Positions 1-10,408 of a stretch of DNA of 64,000 nucleotides are shown piece by piece. The notes beneath the pieces are model-generated. The model saw only the letters and a list, made by a program, of their open reading frames with translations. It was not told where the DNA came from and made no database searches. Source of the DNA: Phanerochaete sordida (lineage: Eukaryota; Basidiomycota; Agaricomycetes; Polyporales; Phanerochaetaceae); contig BPQB01000001.1 in NCBI GenBank assembly GCA_019973155.2, positions 1,550,001 to 1,614,000 on the forward strand, in the 5' to 3' direction. Within the stretch, counting starts at the first letter, position 1. Each line of letters begins with the position of its first letter. The position numbers and the translations under genes were made by a program.

Positions 1-343
1 ATAAATAGGCCCGGTGAAGGACAAGGTTGGAAGGTCGCTCGAAACGATGGAGACGCTCTAAAGATGAGATCGGGAGCGCTGGTGTTGTGGCGCGCGCTGC
101 CTTTCGGCTATGCCGTCCTCATCCTCCCATACCGCTCGCGGACGGTGCTGCGAGATTCGTTCTGATTTTTGTCTGTGCTGTAACACTAAATGCGGAATAT
201 TCCTGTCGCATCGCTGTGACGCAGCTAAAACCGCGCTTCCGGCGAAGCACCTGCCCGGGTCTTCCCACCACAGGTACGTTGCCGGAAAGCTGCTCCACGA
301 ACAAGACTTTCGTCGAGATACATCTTACTCCAAAACCATAGCC

Positions 344-1900
344 ATGGCTTTGGCTACGAATTCTTCTCCAAACCATGTTCCGCATCTCTCGGAGCCACTG
401 CAGCTGGGCGACCTCACGCTACGCAATCGCAACATCGTAGCGTCTGCTCTGCGGAACCGCTCCGTTCCCACCAACGTTCCAAACGATTTAAACTTGGAGT
501 ACTATGTGCAGCGCGCGAAGGGTGGTGCAGGGCTCATTATGACCGAAGGCACGCTTGTCTCGCAGCAGGGCACCGAGTGGCCGCATAACCCGGGAATCTG
601 GAGCGAAGAGCAAGTCGCAGGATGGAAAAAGATCACTGAGGCTGTCCATGCCCATGGAACGCACATGTTCTGTCAAGTAAGCATCCTCGTTTGCTCTCGC
701 TTGTCGTGCTGTCAATGAACCGCGGTCAGTTATGGCACACAGGACGCGTCAGTCATCCTGACATGGAGGAGCAGAAAAGGGCAGGAAAGGTGAGTATTTT
801 GTGCCGACTCGGGCATCGTCGCTGCTAATAATGATGGACAGCCTGTTCCTGGTCCCTCGTCGATAGCAGCTCGAGGCGGCAGATTCAGACAGCTGTTTGG
901 TGCGCCCGGGTATGTCACGGCAAGTAAACTACCTACAAGGTGAACAGGACTTGAGTCTGACGGAATGCGCAGCCCACTCCCATAGAGGACCCATGGACTA
1001 TCGTAGAAGAGTTCCGTCATGCAGCGAATATGGCTAAGAAGGCTGGTTTCGACGGAGTGGAACGTACGACCCCTTATTTCCGACTTCTTGCCCAGCCCTG
1101 ACGCACGCGGCACAGTCCACTCAGCAAGCGGCTACCTCATCCATCAATTCCTCGACCACACCGCCAACCAGCGCACCGACATGTGGGGCGGCTCCGTCGA
1201 GAACCGCTGCAGGCTCGGCCTCGAGGTCCTCAAGGCGATGATAGACGTCTGGGGCCCCGCACGCGTCGGCATCAAGATCAGCCCCTGCGGCGGGTACAAC
1301 GACGTCGGGTGCGCGCCCTTCCTCTCCACTTCCGCTCTTACTGACAAGGCTCGCAGCATGCCCCTCCCAGACACGCTGCACACCTACACGTACTACCTCA
1401 CGCAGCTAGGCACGCTCAAGCCCGCGTACATCCAGCTCGTGCGGCACAACCCCCGCTTCGAGGCGACGGTGCCCGTGGACATTGGTGGCACGGTGCAACG
1501 CGTGCCGCGCGCGACGCCGCACGACGTGCTCGCGGTCTACGCGGGCATCGTGCGCACGCGCGCCGCGCACCTCGCGCGCGGACGCACCGAGGCGCAGCTC
1601 CGCGGGCCCGCGATGCCCGCGCCGGCGGCGGACGCGCGCAACCCGAGTCCGACGCGCGTGTTCGTGAACGGCGGGCTCACGCCTGCAGAGGCGGACGCGC
1701 TGATTGCGGAGGATGTTGTGGACGGGGCGGCGTTCGCGACGCTATGGATCTGCAATCCCGACCTGCAGCGGAGGGCCGAGCGCGGGCTGCCGCTGGGCAA
1801 GATTGTGGACTATGTGACGCTGTATGCGGCGCCGGAGGGGAAGGATTTGAGCTATGGATACACGGACTATCCGTTTGCTGATCCGGATGGCTGTGAATAG
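344..1900 (+). CDS. Old Yellow Enzyme-family NADH:flavin oxidoreductase
   Basis: The gene encodes a probable FMN-dependent oxidoreductase of the OYE/12-oxophytodienoate reductase group, which reduces activated C=C bonds with NAD(P)H. Six exons (344-676, 730-789, 842-919, 973-1063, 1116-1308, 1357-1900) join in frame to 432 aa. The N-terminus carries the usual LGDLTLRNR strand and an (E/L)HSASGYLIHQF segment. This is followed by NQRTDMWGGSVENRCR, the phosphate/FMN-binding hallmark (family consensus N-x-R-T-D-x-Y-G-G-S-x-E-N-R; Tyr is Trp here). The C-terminal FVNGGLTPAEAD matches the late FMN strand. The fourth exon follows a GC-AG intron (920-972, GCAAGT donor). The ATG at 344 is the first one in frame with the conserved N-terminus. 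The physiological substrate cannot be read from sequence; a role in secondary metabolism or detoxification is inference. Confidence 0.9.
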
Positions 1901-2149
1901 ATGTAAGCTAGAGGAGTTGGCGATGAGACGAGTACCAGAGATGCTAGGGGGTGATCACCGACCTACTCGGGAGTTTGCAGGCCGTGAAACGGATCCGGCC
2001 ATCACGCAGAAGTCGTAGTATTAGTTGGTGAGCTCCTCAGCGAGCCAACAATTCCGTTATTCTCATTCACAAAAAGACTAACAAGCTCGATCAATAGCTA
2101 GATGCAACACGTCTCCATAAACCCTGTGTGAAAATCTCCAAAAGATGTT

Positions 2150-3788
2150 TTAGTCGAGGTCGTTGAGGCTGCGCGCCCTGTGATCGTCATCGTCAGCAAC
2201 AAAGTGTGGTGAAGTGCGCGCGGAAGACTCACATCATGGGCGACTCCTCGCGGAGGACGAACGGCAGCGCGAATTCGGCAACCTTGCCGACGTCCTCGGC
2301 GGCAGTCTTGAAGCTGAATGCGCCCGACTCGTCGTCGTCGCGGCGCAGGATGCCCTGGATGAAGTTGAGGAAGTTGAACGCGCCGGACTGGTCGTTCGGG
2401 TCTGCGCGGGCGAGCATCTCGAGGTCCTCGCGGCGGAAGACGGACTTCAAGAGCCCAAGGATGTCGAACGCGCCCGACTGGTCGGTCGGGTCGGCGCGGG
2501 CGAGCATCTCGATGTCCTCGCGGCGGAGGAGACCCTGAATGAAGTTGAGGAAGTTGAACGCGCCGGACTGGTCGGTGGGATCCGCCCGTGCGAGCATCTC
2601 GACGTCCTCGCGACGAAGGAGGCCCTGAATGAAGTTCAGGAAGTTGAATGCGCCTGACTGGTCGTTAGGGTCGGCGCGGGCGAGCATCTCAAGGTCTTCG
2701 CGGCGGAAGACGGATTTCAGGAGGCCGAGAATGTCGAATGCGCCTGACTGGTCAGTGGGATCGGCGCGGGCGAGCATCTCGATGTCCTCGCGGCGGAGAA
2801 GACCCTTGACAAAGTTGAGGAAGTTGAAAGCGCCTGACTGATCGTTGGGGTCGGCGCGAGCGAGCATCTCAACGTCCTCACGGCGAAGAAGGCCCTGGAT
2901 GAAGTTGAGGAAGTTGAACGCGCCGGACTGGTCGTTGGGATCCGCGCGGGCAAGCATCTCGATGTCCTCGCGGCGGAAGACGGACTTCAGGAGGCCGAGA
3001 ATGTCGAACGCACCAGACTGGTCGGTGGGGTCGGCGCGAGCGAGCATCTCAACGTCCTCGCGGCGAAGGAGGCCCTGGATGAAGTTGAGGAAGTTGAACG
3101 CGCCCGACTGGTCGGTCGGGTCGGCGCGGGCGAGCATCTCGATGTCCTCGCGGCGGAGAAGGCCCTTGACGAAGTTCAGGAAGTTGAACGCGCCAGACTG
3201 GTCGGTGGGGTCCGCCCGCGCGAGCATTTCGAGATCCTCGCGGCGGAAGACGGACTTCAGGAGACCGAGGATGTCGAAGGCGCCAGACTGGTCGGTGGAG
3301 GCGGAGGCGGGGGCACCCTGAGTCTCACGGGCAAGGAGCGCGCGTGCAGCGTGGGCCGCGGCGTGGGCGGGCTTCGCGCCCTTCTGCTGCTTGCGGCCGC
3401 CCTTGTGGGCGTGCTTGCGGCCGTGCGCCTTGCGGCCACCCTTGGCGTGCTTGGGACCGTGCGCCTTGCCACCCTTGCTGCTCAGGCTGTCAGTACATTG
3501 CTTGTGTGTGGAGCGAGGGTGGTACGCACTGGTGGACCGAGCGAGCGAGGATGTCCTCGACCTCGGAGCGCTTCATGCCCATGGCCTCACCGACATCGCG
3601 GACGAAGTTGATGTCGCGGGCGACACCGGCGAGGGACAGGTCCTCGCGAGCAACGAGGGGCTGGTTGAAGCTGTATGATATCGTGAGCTGAAGTTCTGCT
3701 TCGGTGTGCGGAAGACTTACGACTGGGCGAGAGCCGGGGCAGCAGCGGCGGCGACAGCGAGAGCAATGATGGCCTTGGGAGCGTACAT
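2150..3788 (-). CDS. Secreted KEX2-processed tandem-repeat protein (KEP-like)
   Basis: A predicted secreted 493-aa protein in four exons (3788-3721, 3670-3530, 3477-2233, 2177-2150), all in frame. Residues 1-22 form a clean signal peptide rich in Ala. Next comes a pro-region with repeated Val/Leu-Ala-Arg sites, then a His/Lys/Gly-rich basic stretch (about residues 70-105). Eleven 30-residue units and one degenerate unit follow. Each unit reads roughly EMLARADP-[TN]-DQSGAF, then an amphipathic core, then RRED. Core A is NFLNF(I/V)(Q/K)GLL and core B is DILGLLKSVF. Every core is followed by Arg-Arg, the classic Kex2 site, so the precursor would yield about eleven short amphipathic peptides. The last exon is only 28 nt and adds ARSLNDLD. 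This architecture matches fungal Kex2-processed repeat proteins (dikaritin precursors, repellents), but I recognise no named orthologue. Confidence 0.88.
2314..3300 (-). repeat. 90-bp coding tandem repeats with 270-bp super-period
   Basis: Eleven 90-bp units run without spacer inside exon 3 of the repeat-protein gene. Reading in the coding direction, the core types follow B-A-A-B-A-A-B-A-A-B-A, so the true higher-order unit is three modules (270 bp). Copies are nearly identical in DNA, differing mostly at third positions and at Thr/Asn and Ile/Val/Leu positions. This suggests recent duplication or homogenisation. A twelfth, degenerate SGAF copy ends the array. Confidence 0.93.
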
Positions 3789-3874
3789 GTTTGGAGGAGT
3801 CGTGAAGGGTTAAACGTGAAGGTGGAAAGGTGTCGTTAAAGCGTGAGCAAAAAGAAGGAGAGTGGTGTCGTGTG

Positions 3875-3966
3875 CTAGTCGAAAGTGAATAAGAAAAAGA
3901 CAAGTCAGGCTGGACAAGCGAGTTTAGCATCGGTCGCGTATACAGCTGTAGGGTTGTAGGACTCAC
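3875..3966 (-). other. Probable 5'UTR intron of the repeat-protein gene
   Basis: On the minus strand a GTGAGT donor (at 3966) and a TCGACTAG acceptor (at 3875) enclose 92 nt with a CCTGAC branch-like site. It lies between the TATA box and the ATG at 3788, within a pyrimidine-rich leader. It is called from splice signals only. Confidence 0.5.
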
Positions 3967-4058
3967 AGGCCGGCACCTAGACTTGGAGGAAGAAGAAGGC
4001 TGAGAAGAGAAGAACTGGTGAGCCGAGGAGCTGAGGAATAGTCGACGGCTATGGAGCT

Positions 4059-4066
4059 CTTTTATA
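4059..4066 (-). promoter_or_regulatory. TATA box of the repeat-protein gene
   Basis: A perfect TATAAAAG lies on the minus strand, followed by a CT-rich leader typical of highly expressed fungal genes. It is about 270 bp from the ATG, or about 180 nt after removal of the inferred leader intron. It suggests strong, regulated transcription. Confidence 0.6.
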
Positions 4067-5153
4067 CTGCATATCCACGGCGGTGTTCTCTTGGCCCTCA
4101 TGCTTAAGCAAGAACCCAACAACGTACCTTGTGATCCCTGCCATCTGAAACGCGTGCGCCTAGTGGGCTACACGGAGGCTCTGAAAAGTGTCAATACTAT
4201 TTGGCGAAAGTTCATCAATTGGGCTGTACAGGTTCAACCCGGTGTGTCTTGCTGTTGGTGATGCACACTGCGACTTTGATGTTAGGAGCGCTACGTCCGA
4301 TATTGAAAGGACCATACCTCAACGAAAGACCGCACATCCAAGGAGGGCGAAAGGATGTGCCAATTAATGGTACAACAACATGCGGCTACTCTTAGTTAGC
4401 ACCAAGTGGGCATGTCTTCTGCGACGAGACAGATACCGTCAGCCACAACATGGGTTGGAATCACAGAGGCCCCCGGCAAGCCCGCCATCGGAAGCGTTAG
4501 CGGGAATGGAGAACGCTCAGGAGAAGCGGTGAGCGAGCCAGCATAGCGATGTGACACTGTACTGGTCGATGGTGCGTCGTCCACATCAACATGCGTAGAA
4601 ACGAGCCAAATCGCGGCTCGCGGTCCACTGTAAGCGGCGTGCGCCAACCTCACGCTTCAGATGTGCAGATGATCCTATGCAGTGCCTAATTGTGATGGTT
4701 AGGGGAGGGGCGGTGGGTACGAGGGAGGCCTACGCTCTTGGCTAGCCGCGTACTGGACTGGCCGCGCAACAAGGGCCGTCACAGCTCGGCGGCGCATCTG
4801 GACCTACTTTCTGTTGACCTGAGAGGTGCAGACGTAGGTGCGGAGTCTGCAGAGCAAAAAGCAATGAAAAAAGGAAGCGAAATAATAAGAAACGAGAACT
4901 CAGGACGAAGCTGAGAGCTGAAAAATTGGCTAAGCGGCATTGATGTGAGGGCAGCACACGGAACGCCCTAGTAAAAGGCGAGGGCGTTGTCTGATTGTGC
5001 TGCCCTCTGCCGCTAACCTCAGGGGTCCTCCTGCGCCTAACGCCCGCCGCAGTTTCGCATTTCGTTCAAGTCGCGGGTGTCGGGCGCCTAGGCTGTTTCC
5101 CGTCACCGCGTCGGCTCGCGGCCTTGGGTCAGACTCTACCTTCATACCATACT
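4067..5153. other. Intergenic region, no gene seen
   Basis: About 1.1 kb between the divergent repeat-protein and METTL3 genes. Short open frames here (for example 4201-4395 and 4396-4653) lack splice continuity or recognisable motifs. It probably contains only the two promoters. Confidence 0.5.
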
Positions 5154-7095
5154 ATGTCCAATGATGAGAAGCTCAAGATTGTCGTCTCCAGTGCACTGAA
5201 GACACTCTTTGCCTCTGGTCGTATCACCACTCCCATATCTTCGTTCGACCTCCTTGCGCGCGTCATCTCTTCCGGCCCTCCGAGTCCTGGCCTCTTCCCA
5301 GGACCTGGTCCGCCGCCAAAGCTCCGCCTCACAGACCTCTCCCGCTTCGAGCACCTCCTAGACGGCCTCTCACAGGACTGGAACGAAGGGAAGCTTGTGC
5401 TGTCGCACGACGGCGAAACGACGGTGCTTGACATTCAGCTTGGTCAGACATCCAGGGGCCAGACCAACGGTGCGAGTGCGGCCGCGCATGGCAAGAAGCG
5501 CAAGCGCATCGTAGACGAGGACGCAGACTCTGCGACCGCTGTCCAGGAAGACGAGGCCAGCAGCGACGCAGAATGCCGCAAGCCGATGCCGTCCACTCTA
5601 GACAGCTTGAGCAAAGACATGCGCGAGGTGTACTCGCTGCTGCAGCGAGGCACGGCCAAGGGCAGGTTAATAGCGGAGCAGGTACGTGCAGCCATAGAGT
5701 CGTGTGCACAATAGCATACTCACCGCGACTCTAGTTCCATTCCTTGAATACTGCGTTTGAACCCATCTGTCCGAATATCACCAAGGAGGAATGTATCAAA
5801 GCGCGGCGTGCGGGCTTGCCTGAGGGCGACTCGGCCTCAGTCACCTTCTGCGATCGTGTGCACTTCCGCCCGCTCATTCGTCCGCATACCGACCCGACGC
5901 TCGGACACTGCTCGTACCTCAACACATGCTACTCTGAACCAACGTATGCACAATCGCCCTCAATTCCTCCCTTGCCCTCGAACAGGGCGCCACATGGCTA
6001 TGGGGCACAAGGTCAAACCACTGTGGCGTTACCAAGTGGGCTCGGTGCTGGCGGACGCGGCAAGGAGAAGGCGCCGTGCAGGTACCTTCACTTCGAGGTG
6101 GATTGGGATGTCAACGATGGCATGGGTAGACCGGAGCAGCGGACGGAGCCCAAGAAGAAGCTGCACAAGCTTGGAATTGGCCTTGGGCCGACGGGCAAGG
6201 AGGTTACCACAGTGAGTTCCCAGCCCGTGCATCTATATGCTTGATATCAGCATTGCTAAACCATCGTTTCAGCTCCCGCCGCAGTGGATAAACTGCGATC
6301 TGCGCAGGTTTGACCACTCCGTGCTGGGCAAGTTTCACGTTATCATGGCAGACCCGCCGTGGGACATCCACATGAGCGTACGTGCCTGTTTCGCAGCGCT
6401 CACGACAGATGCTGATGATGATGCAGCTCCCGTACGGGACAATGACCGACGACGAGATGCGCGCGATGCCCATTCCGGCGCTGCAGGACGAGGGCATGCT
6501 CTTCCTGTGGGTCACCGGACGCGCGATGGAGGTCGGGCGCGAGTGCATGCGCGTCTGGGGCTACACGCGCGTCGATGAGGTCGTCTGGGTCAAGACGAAC
6601 CAGCTCCAGCGCGTCATTCGCACCGGCCGCACCGGCCACTGGCTCAACCACACCAAGGAGCACATGCTCGTCGGCGTGAAGACCGTCACGGACGAGCACG
6701 GTAACCTCAAGTTCCCGAGCTGGGTCAACCGCGGCCTCGACACGGACGTCATTGTCTCCGAGGTGCGCGAGACGTCGCGCAAGCCGGACGAGGTGTATGG
6801 CCTCATCGAGCGCATGTGCCCGGGTGGACGCAAGATCGAGATCTTTGGGCGGAAGCACAATACGAGACCTGGCTGGCTGACCTTAGGGAACCAGCTAGGC
6901 GGAGATCAAATTTTCGAGGAGGACCTAGCCACGAGGATCCAGGCTAGGTACGTTCCCTCACTATACTGGTCCGCCGATACTGACTTCGATGCCAGGTATC
7001 CTGAGCGCGCCGTGAATATGCAGAACCGCTACATGAACGGTGGCTCTGCCCAGCTGCCTCAGCTGCCTCAGTTGCCTCAAATGCCTCAGATCTAA
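5154..7095 (+). CDS. IME4: mRNA N6-adenosine methyltransferase (METTL3/IME4)
   Basis: The catalytic subunit of the m6A writer, which transfers methyl from SAM to adenosine in mRNA. Six exons (5154-5681, 5735-6211, 6273-6377, 6427-6947, 6996-7095 plus short introns; 576 aa) join in frame. The hallmark DPPW motif sits in [12 protein letters not shown]. It is preceded by the conserved Cys/His segment KLHFR-like/[10 protein letters not shown] found upstream of the MT-A70 domain. Further MT-A70 signatures are [45 protein letters not shown] and KIEIFGR. A basic KKRKR at about residue 115 could be a nuclear signal. The C-terminus is a short Leu-Pro-Gln repeat (7050-7092). In fungi this enzyme is tied to meiosis and sporulation; that role here is inference. 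Confidence 0.96.
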
Positions 7096-7268
7096 ACGGA
7101 CTTCGGACTTCTATTGGACTATCGTACACGTTTGCTTTGCTCGCTATGCTACATTCCGCTATCGAAATTTCTTTTTAAGTCCTGATGTGTATCTATTCTT
7201 TTACTGTCCTGAGTATCATGCCTGGGGTATGTACGTATGCATTGAATATCGTGTTTGCAGCTGCTGCC

Positions 7269-8048
7269 TCATGACTTCACTTCTTCCCCCTTCCAGTCCC
7301 AAATCCTGCCCCTCTGGTCATCCTTAAGTCCACCTACGACCTCCACTAGCCTCTCTGCTGCGTACTCAGGCTCAAACAGCTTCTCCTTTGGCACGCCGTT
7401 CCAAAATTCCTTGCTGAAGTCAGTTTTGACCGTTCCGGGGTGGACGCCGACGCATATAGCGGGCAGCTTCTTCGTCTCGAGATGCAGGTCGAACGTGCGG
7501 ACGACCTGGTTCAGCGCCGCCTTGCTTGCGCGATACGAGTACCACCCGCCGAGGTGGTTATCGGACACGCTCCCGACGCGCGCGGAGACATGCACCCACT
7601 TCGCAGGCGGCGCGCCGTCGTGCGGCGCGTGCTTGGGCAGGAAGCGCGCGAAGTGCTTGATGCAGAGGAGGTGCGCGACGGTGTTCACCGTGAACGTCTC
7701 GAGCACCTGCGCGGCGTCGAGGTCCGCGGGGCGCCGCTCGGGGTGCAGCACGCCGCCGGCGAAGAACGCGGTGTGCAGGTGCGCGCCGCGCGCGGGCAGC
7801 TGGTTCGCGAGGCTCTCCGCCGCGCGCGCGATGCTTGCCTCCGACGCGAGCTCGACGCGCAGCGTGTGCAGCCGTTCGGGGTCGACGTCGTGCATGCCGC
7901 TGAGCAGCGTCTCCCGGAGCGCGGTCGGCGTGTCGGCGCGGTGCGTCGCGAAGACGGGGAGGTTCGTCGTGCGCAGGTAATGTCGCGCGAGGGCGTGCCC
8001 AAGCCCGCGGCTCGCAGGGCATATCAGGACGAATGGAAAGCGGCTCAT
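7269..8048 (-). CDS. Short-chain dehydrogenase/reductase
   Basis: A single-exon 259-aa SDR, an NAD(P)-dependent oxidoreductase. The N-terminal LICPASRGLGHALARHYL is the Rossmann dinucleotide-binding turn (family TGxxxGxG; here a looser ASRGLG). NTVAHLLCIKHF corresponds to the NxxG-like helix, and VSARVGSV gives the catalytic Ser. YSYRASKAALNQ carries the catalytic Tyr and Lys (YxxxK). HPGTVKTDFS follows. The overall pattern fits the C-factor/sniffer-like classical SDRs. The gene has strong G/C third positions, so the opposite strand carries spurious open frames. Substrate is unknown. Confidence 0.92.
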   Translation of the reverse strand: MSRFPFVLICPASRGLGHALARHYLRTTNLPVFATHRADTPTALRETLLSGMHDVDPERLHTLRVELASEASIARAAESLANQLPARGAHLHTAFFAGGVLHPERRPADLDAAQVLETFTVNTVAHLLCIKHFARFLPKHAPHDGAPPAKWVHVSARVGSVSDNHLGGWYSYRASKAALNQVVRTFDLHLETKKLPAICVGVHPGTVKTDFSKEFWNGVPKEKLFEPEYAAERLVEVVGGLKDDQRGRIWDWKGEEVKS

Positions 8049-8552
8049 GAAGTCGGACGGAGAGCTTGTATCGCTGGAGGACGTAGGCTCGGGAATTCGT
8101 TGGAGAGTCCAAAGCGCATGGGCGAACTCTGGACTTGCCTTTTCGAGAGAGGGTGTCGGGCCGGCGCTGTGAGTTTAGGGCAGGGCGCGAAGCTGTGGGT
8201 GCGACGCGCCCGCCTTTCTCCTCGACGCTGCCCGACGCTGCCATCCCCGCTTACATCTCATTATTGCTCTCTTCTTGCCATTCTACGCTGTCGACGACGC
8301 ATTTAAACAGCAGTAAAGGGGTGAGTTCGGTTCCCAACCATCGTAGCGGCGCCTTCTAATCCCTCGCCCAGGTGCTCGCTCCCACCACTCAGAGTCCGTG
8401 TCTTCCTCGTTTCTAAGCTTCCCTGTGCCTCGAATGCTGGAGCTGCGCTTCTTCACCCCCTGACGACGCGATTCGTGCCCGCTGCTTCCTTGTTGACGCC
8501 GCCCATGAATATAAAGTCCATATTTGAGTACGATGATTAGATGCAGCGACAG

Positions 8553-8817
8553 CAAGATACAGTATGATCAAGAAAGCAGCAAGACACAAGACATTCAAGA
8601 CAAGACAGCAACGGAGAGCGATATGTACAGAGAAGAGTGCGAGAAGACGTGTGACCAAGAAGACGTGCGCGACAAGAGAAGACTCCGTATCCCAGACAGC
8701 AGTGAACGTATACAAGACTGAGAGAAAAGCAAGGAGTGATCAGGAATCAAGAGTGTCCGAAGACAAGAAGTGGCTACCAAGATATCGACTCCACCGTCTC
8801 AAACGGCGAGCTTCAAG
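8553..8817. repeat. Irregular CAAGA-pentamer cluster
   Basis: Thirteen CAAGA pentamers (TCTTG on the other strand) occur in about 265 bp, at irregular spacing, in a purine-rich stretch. It lies upstream of the SDR gene (minus strand) and just past the 3' end of the orphan gene. It could be part of a promoter, a 3' region or decayed low-complexity DNA. Confidence 0.45.
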
Positions 8818-8857
8818 AAAGACGAACCAAGTGTGAGCGTGAGCCACCACGACGCAA

Positions 8858-9532
8858 CTACGCGTCTCCCCGCGAACGCAACATCAACTTCTTGACGGTG
8901 TGCTGAACTTTCTGGTAGAGCGTTTTAAGTGGTCCTGAGATGTGGCGTGACTGCAACAACGACACAGACCAGACGGTCAGGAAGAGCGCAACACCAGAAG
9001 ATACGCAACACACCTTAAGTGTCAAGCCCGAGCAGAAGAGCGGGCTGTAGCCAATCTCCGTCAACTGTTCAAAAGAGCTCTCCGCGACAGAAGCTCGCTC
9101 TTCGAATACCAGATTTTCAAGATTGCGAACCTGAAGACGACTGAGTCAATCTGTACAACGACGCGGAGGTCGGCGATGATTACGCACATGAAGAGCCAGC
9201 TCATCTAGTTCGACGGGATACAAGTCTTGCGGGGGTGGAAAGGGAAGGTGGAAGGACGGCGGACGTGCATTTCGGATGGTGTACGCGAACGGTGCGTCGT
9301 AACTGTTGCTCGTCGAGACGTGGTGTGGCCGTGGATCCGCGACTTCTTGTTGAGGTACCGCAACTGGGTGCCCACGAACCGCGTAGGACCCGAGAATCGC
9401 GTTGCTCAGCGATGGTATGGGCTGTAGCGGAGCCCGTGAAGGCCGGAAGAGATAGAGGTCGTACTCTTCTTCGTAGGGAGGCGGCGGGTCGAACGTGTCG
9501 AGAAGTTGCTCGTCAGCTTCGGAGAGCAGCAT
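8858..9532 (-). CDS. Small three-exon protein of unknown function
   Basis: Exons 9532-9188, 9130-9014 and 8950-8858 join at phase 0 to 184 aa. The introns are 57 and 63 nt with GTGCGT/GTGTGT donors and CAG acceptors. The N-terminal half is Pro-rich and disordered, with PPPPYEEEY (a PPxY-type WW-binding motif) at about residues 16-24. The C-terminal part is more helical and ends in a basic tail, KKLMLRSRGDA. The second intron has no stop in frame, and its translation is hydrophobic, so retention would insert a membrane-like segment. I do not recognise a family. Frame continuity through both splices is the main support. Confidence 0.6.
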
Positions 9533-10408
9533 TGTTCACAACCGTGGATGCCTGAGTGGCGGCGGCGATTTTGGGATGGAAAGAGCGGATGGGTGCGCCA
9601 GAGCTGAGTTGGGAGGCTCCTGGACGCGAAGGAAATGTGAGAGGGGGGCACGGGAACCCGATTCGCGGTCATCTGGGATTATATGGGCGGCGGTCGAGCT
9701 AGCGGGCCTGTTACGCGGCGTGGTTGATTGGAAAGGTAACCGCGGCGGCAAATCAGGGCCTCTGGGCCAGCCAGCTAGGTCAACCGCCGACCACAACCTT
9801 GGTATGCGTCACGGCTAGCACGCCAAAAGGCTCCGAAGCATCCTAGGACGCGTGTCGCATCGCAAATTGTGACTTTTCAGTCGCCAGAAGGGGTAGGCCG
9901 GCGTGCGGCGTGCTACAGATATCAAGATGCCGTGAGAGAGACGCGGTGGAGGCCAGGAAAGACAGGCCGAAGGCGCGGGCAAGATAGCGAGGCACCGAAG
10001 AGCGCCGCCGGAAGTCGAGACCATCGTAGGCTACGTCCCAGGAACATTGTGGGCCGCCGCTTGCCCGCTTACTGTAGAGGAGAGACCGTGTCATAGGCCT
10101 GCCGATGCTGGTGTCGTGGTGTAGCAAGGCGAACCGGTGTGGGCGAAGATCGAAGAAGAGGCCCAGTGGACTCCAACCACCGGCACAAATGAACAGTACA
10201 GTGCCGTCTTGCCCAGTGTGTCGTTCGAGAGTCACATTCATGATGCTGTTCCCCAGGTCGGCAGGTCTGCGGGCTGTGACGTCTGCCCGTCGCGCGAAAC
10301 CGTCGCGGAAGCAAATGGCACATGGCGCTGTGCCTAGTGCGCTCTCCCCCATATTCCGTGCAAGATGCATTGCCAGCACTCTTCGTTATGTACGAAGGAG
10401 ATGCCATT

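Noticed and set aside
2314..3300. CRISPR-like array of regular repeats
   Set aside because: The repeats are contiguous coding units without spacers and the genome is fungal.
2206..3321. Long plus-strand open frames rich in SSRRRRP-type repeats
   Set aside because: They are the antisense shadow of the 90-bp repeats; the minus strand has signal peptide, splice sites and conserved codons.
7440..8306. Long plus-strand frame (288 codons)
   Set aside because: Antisense of the GC-rich SDR gene, which has complete catalytic motifs on the minus strand.
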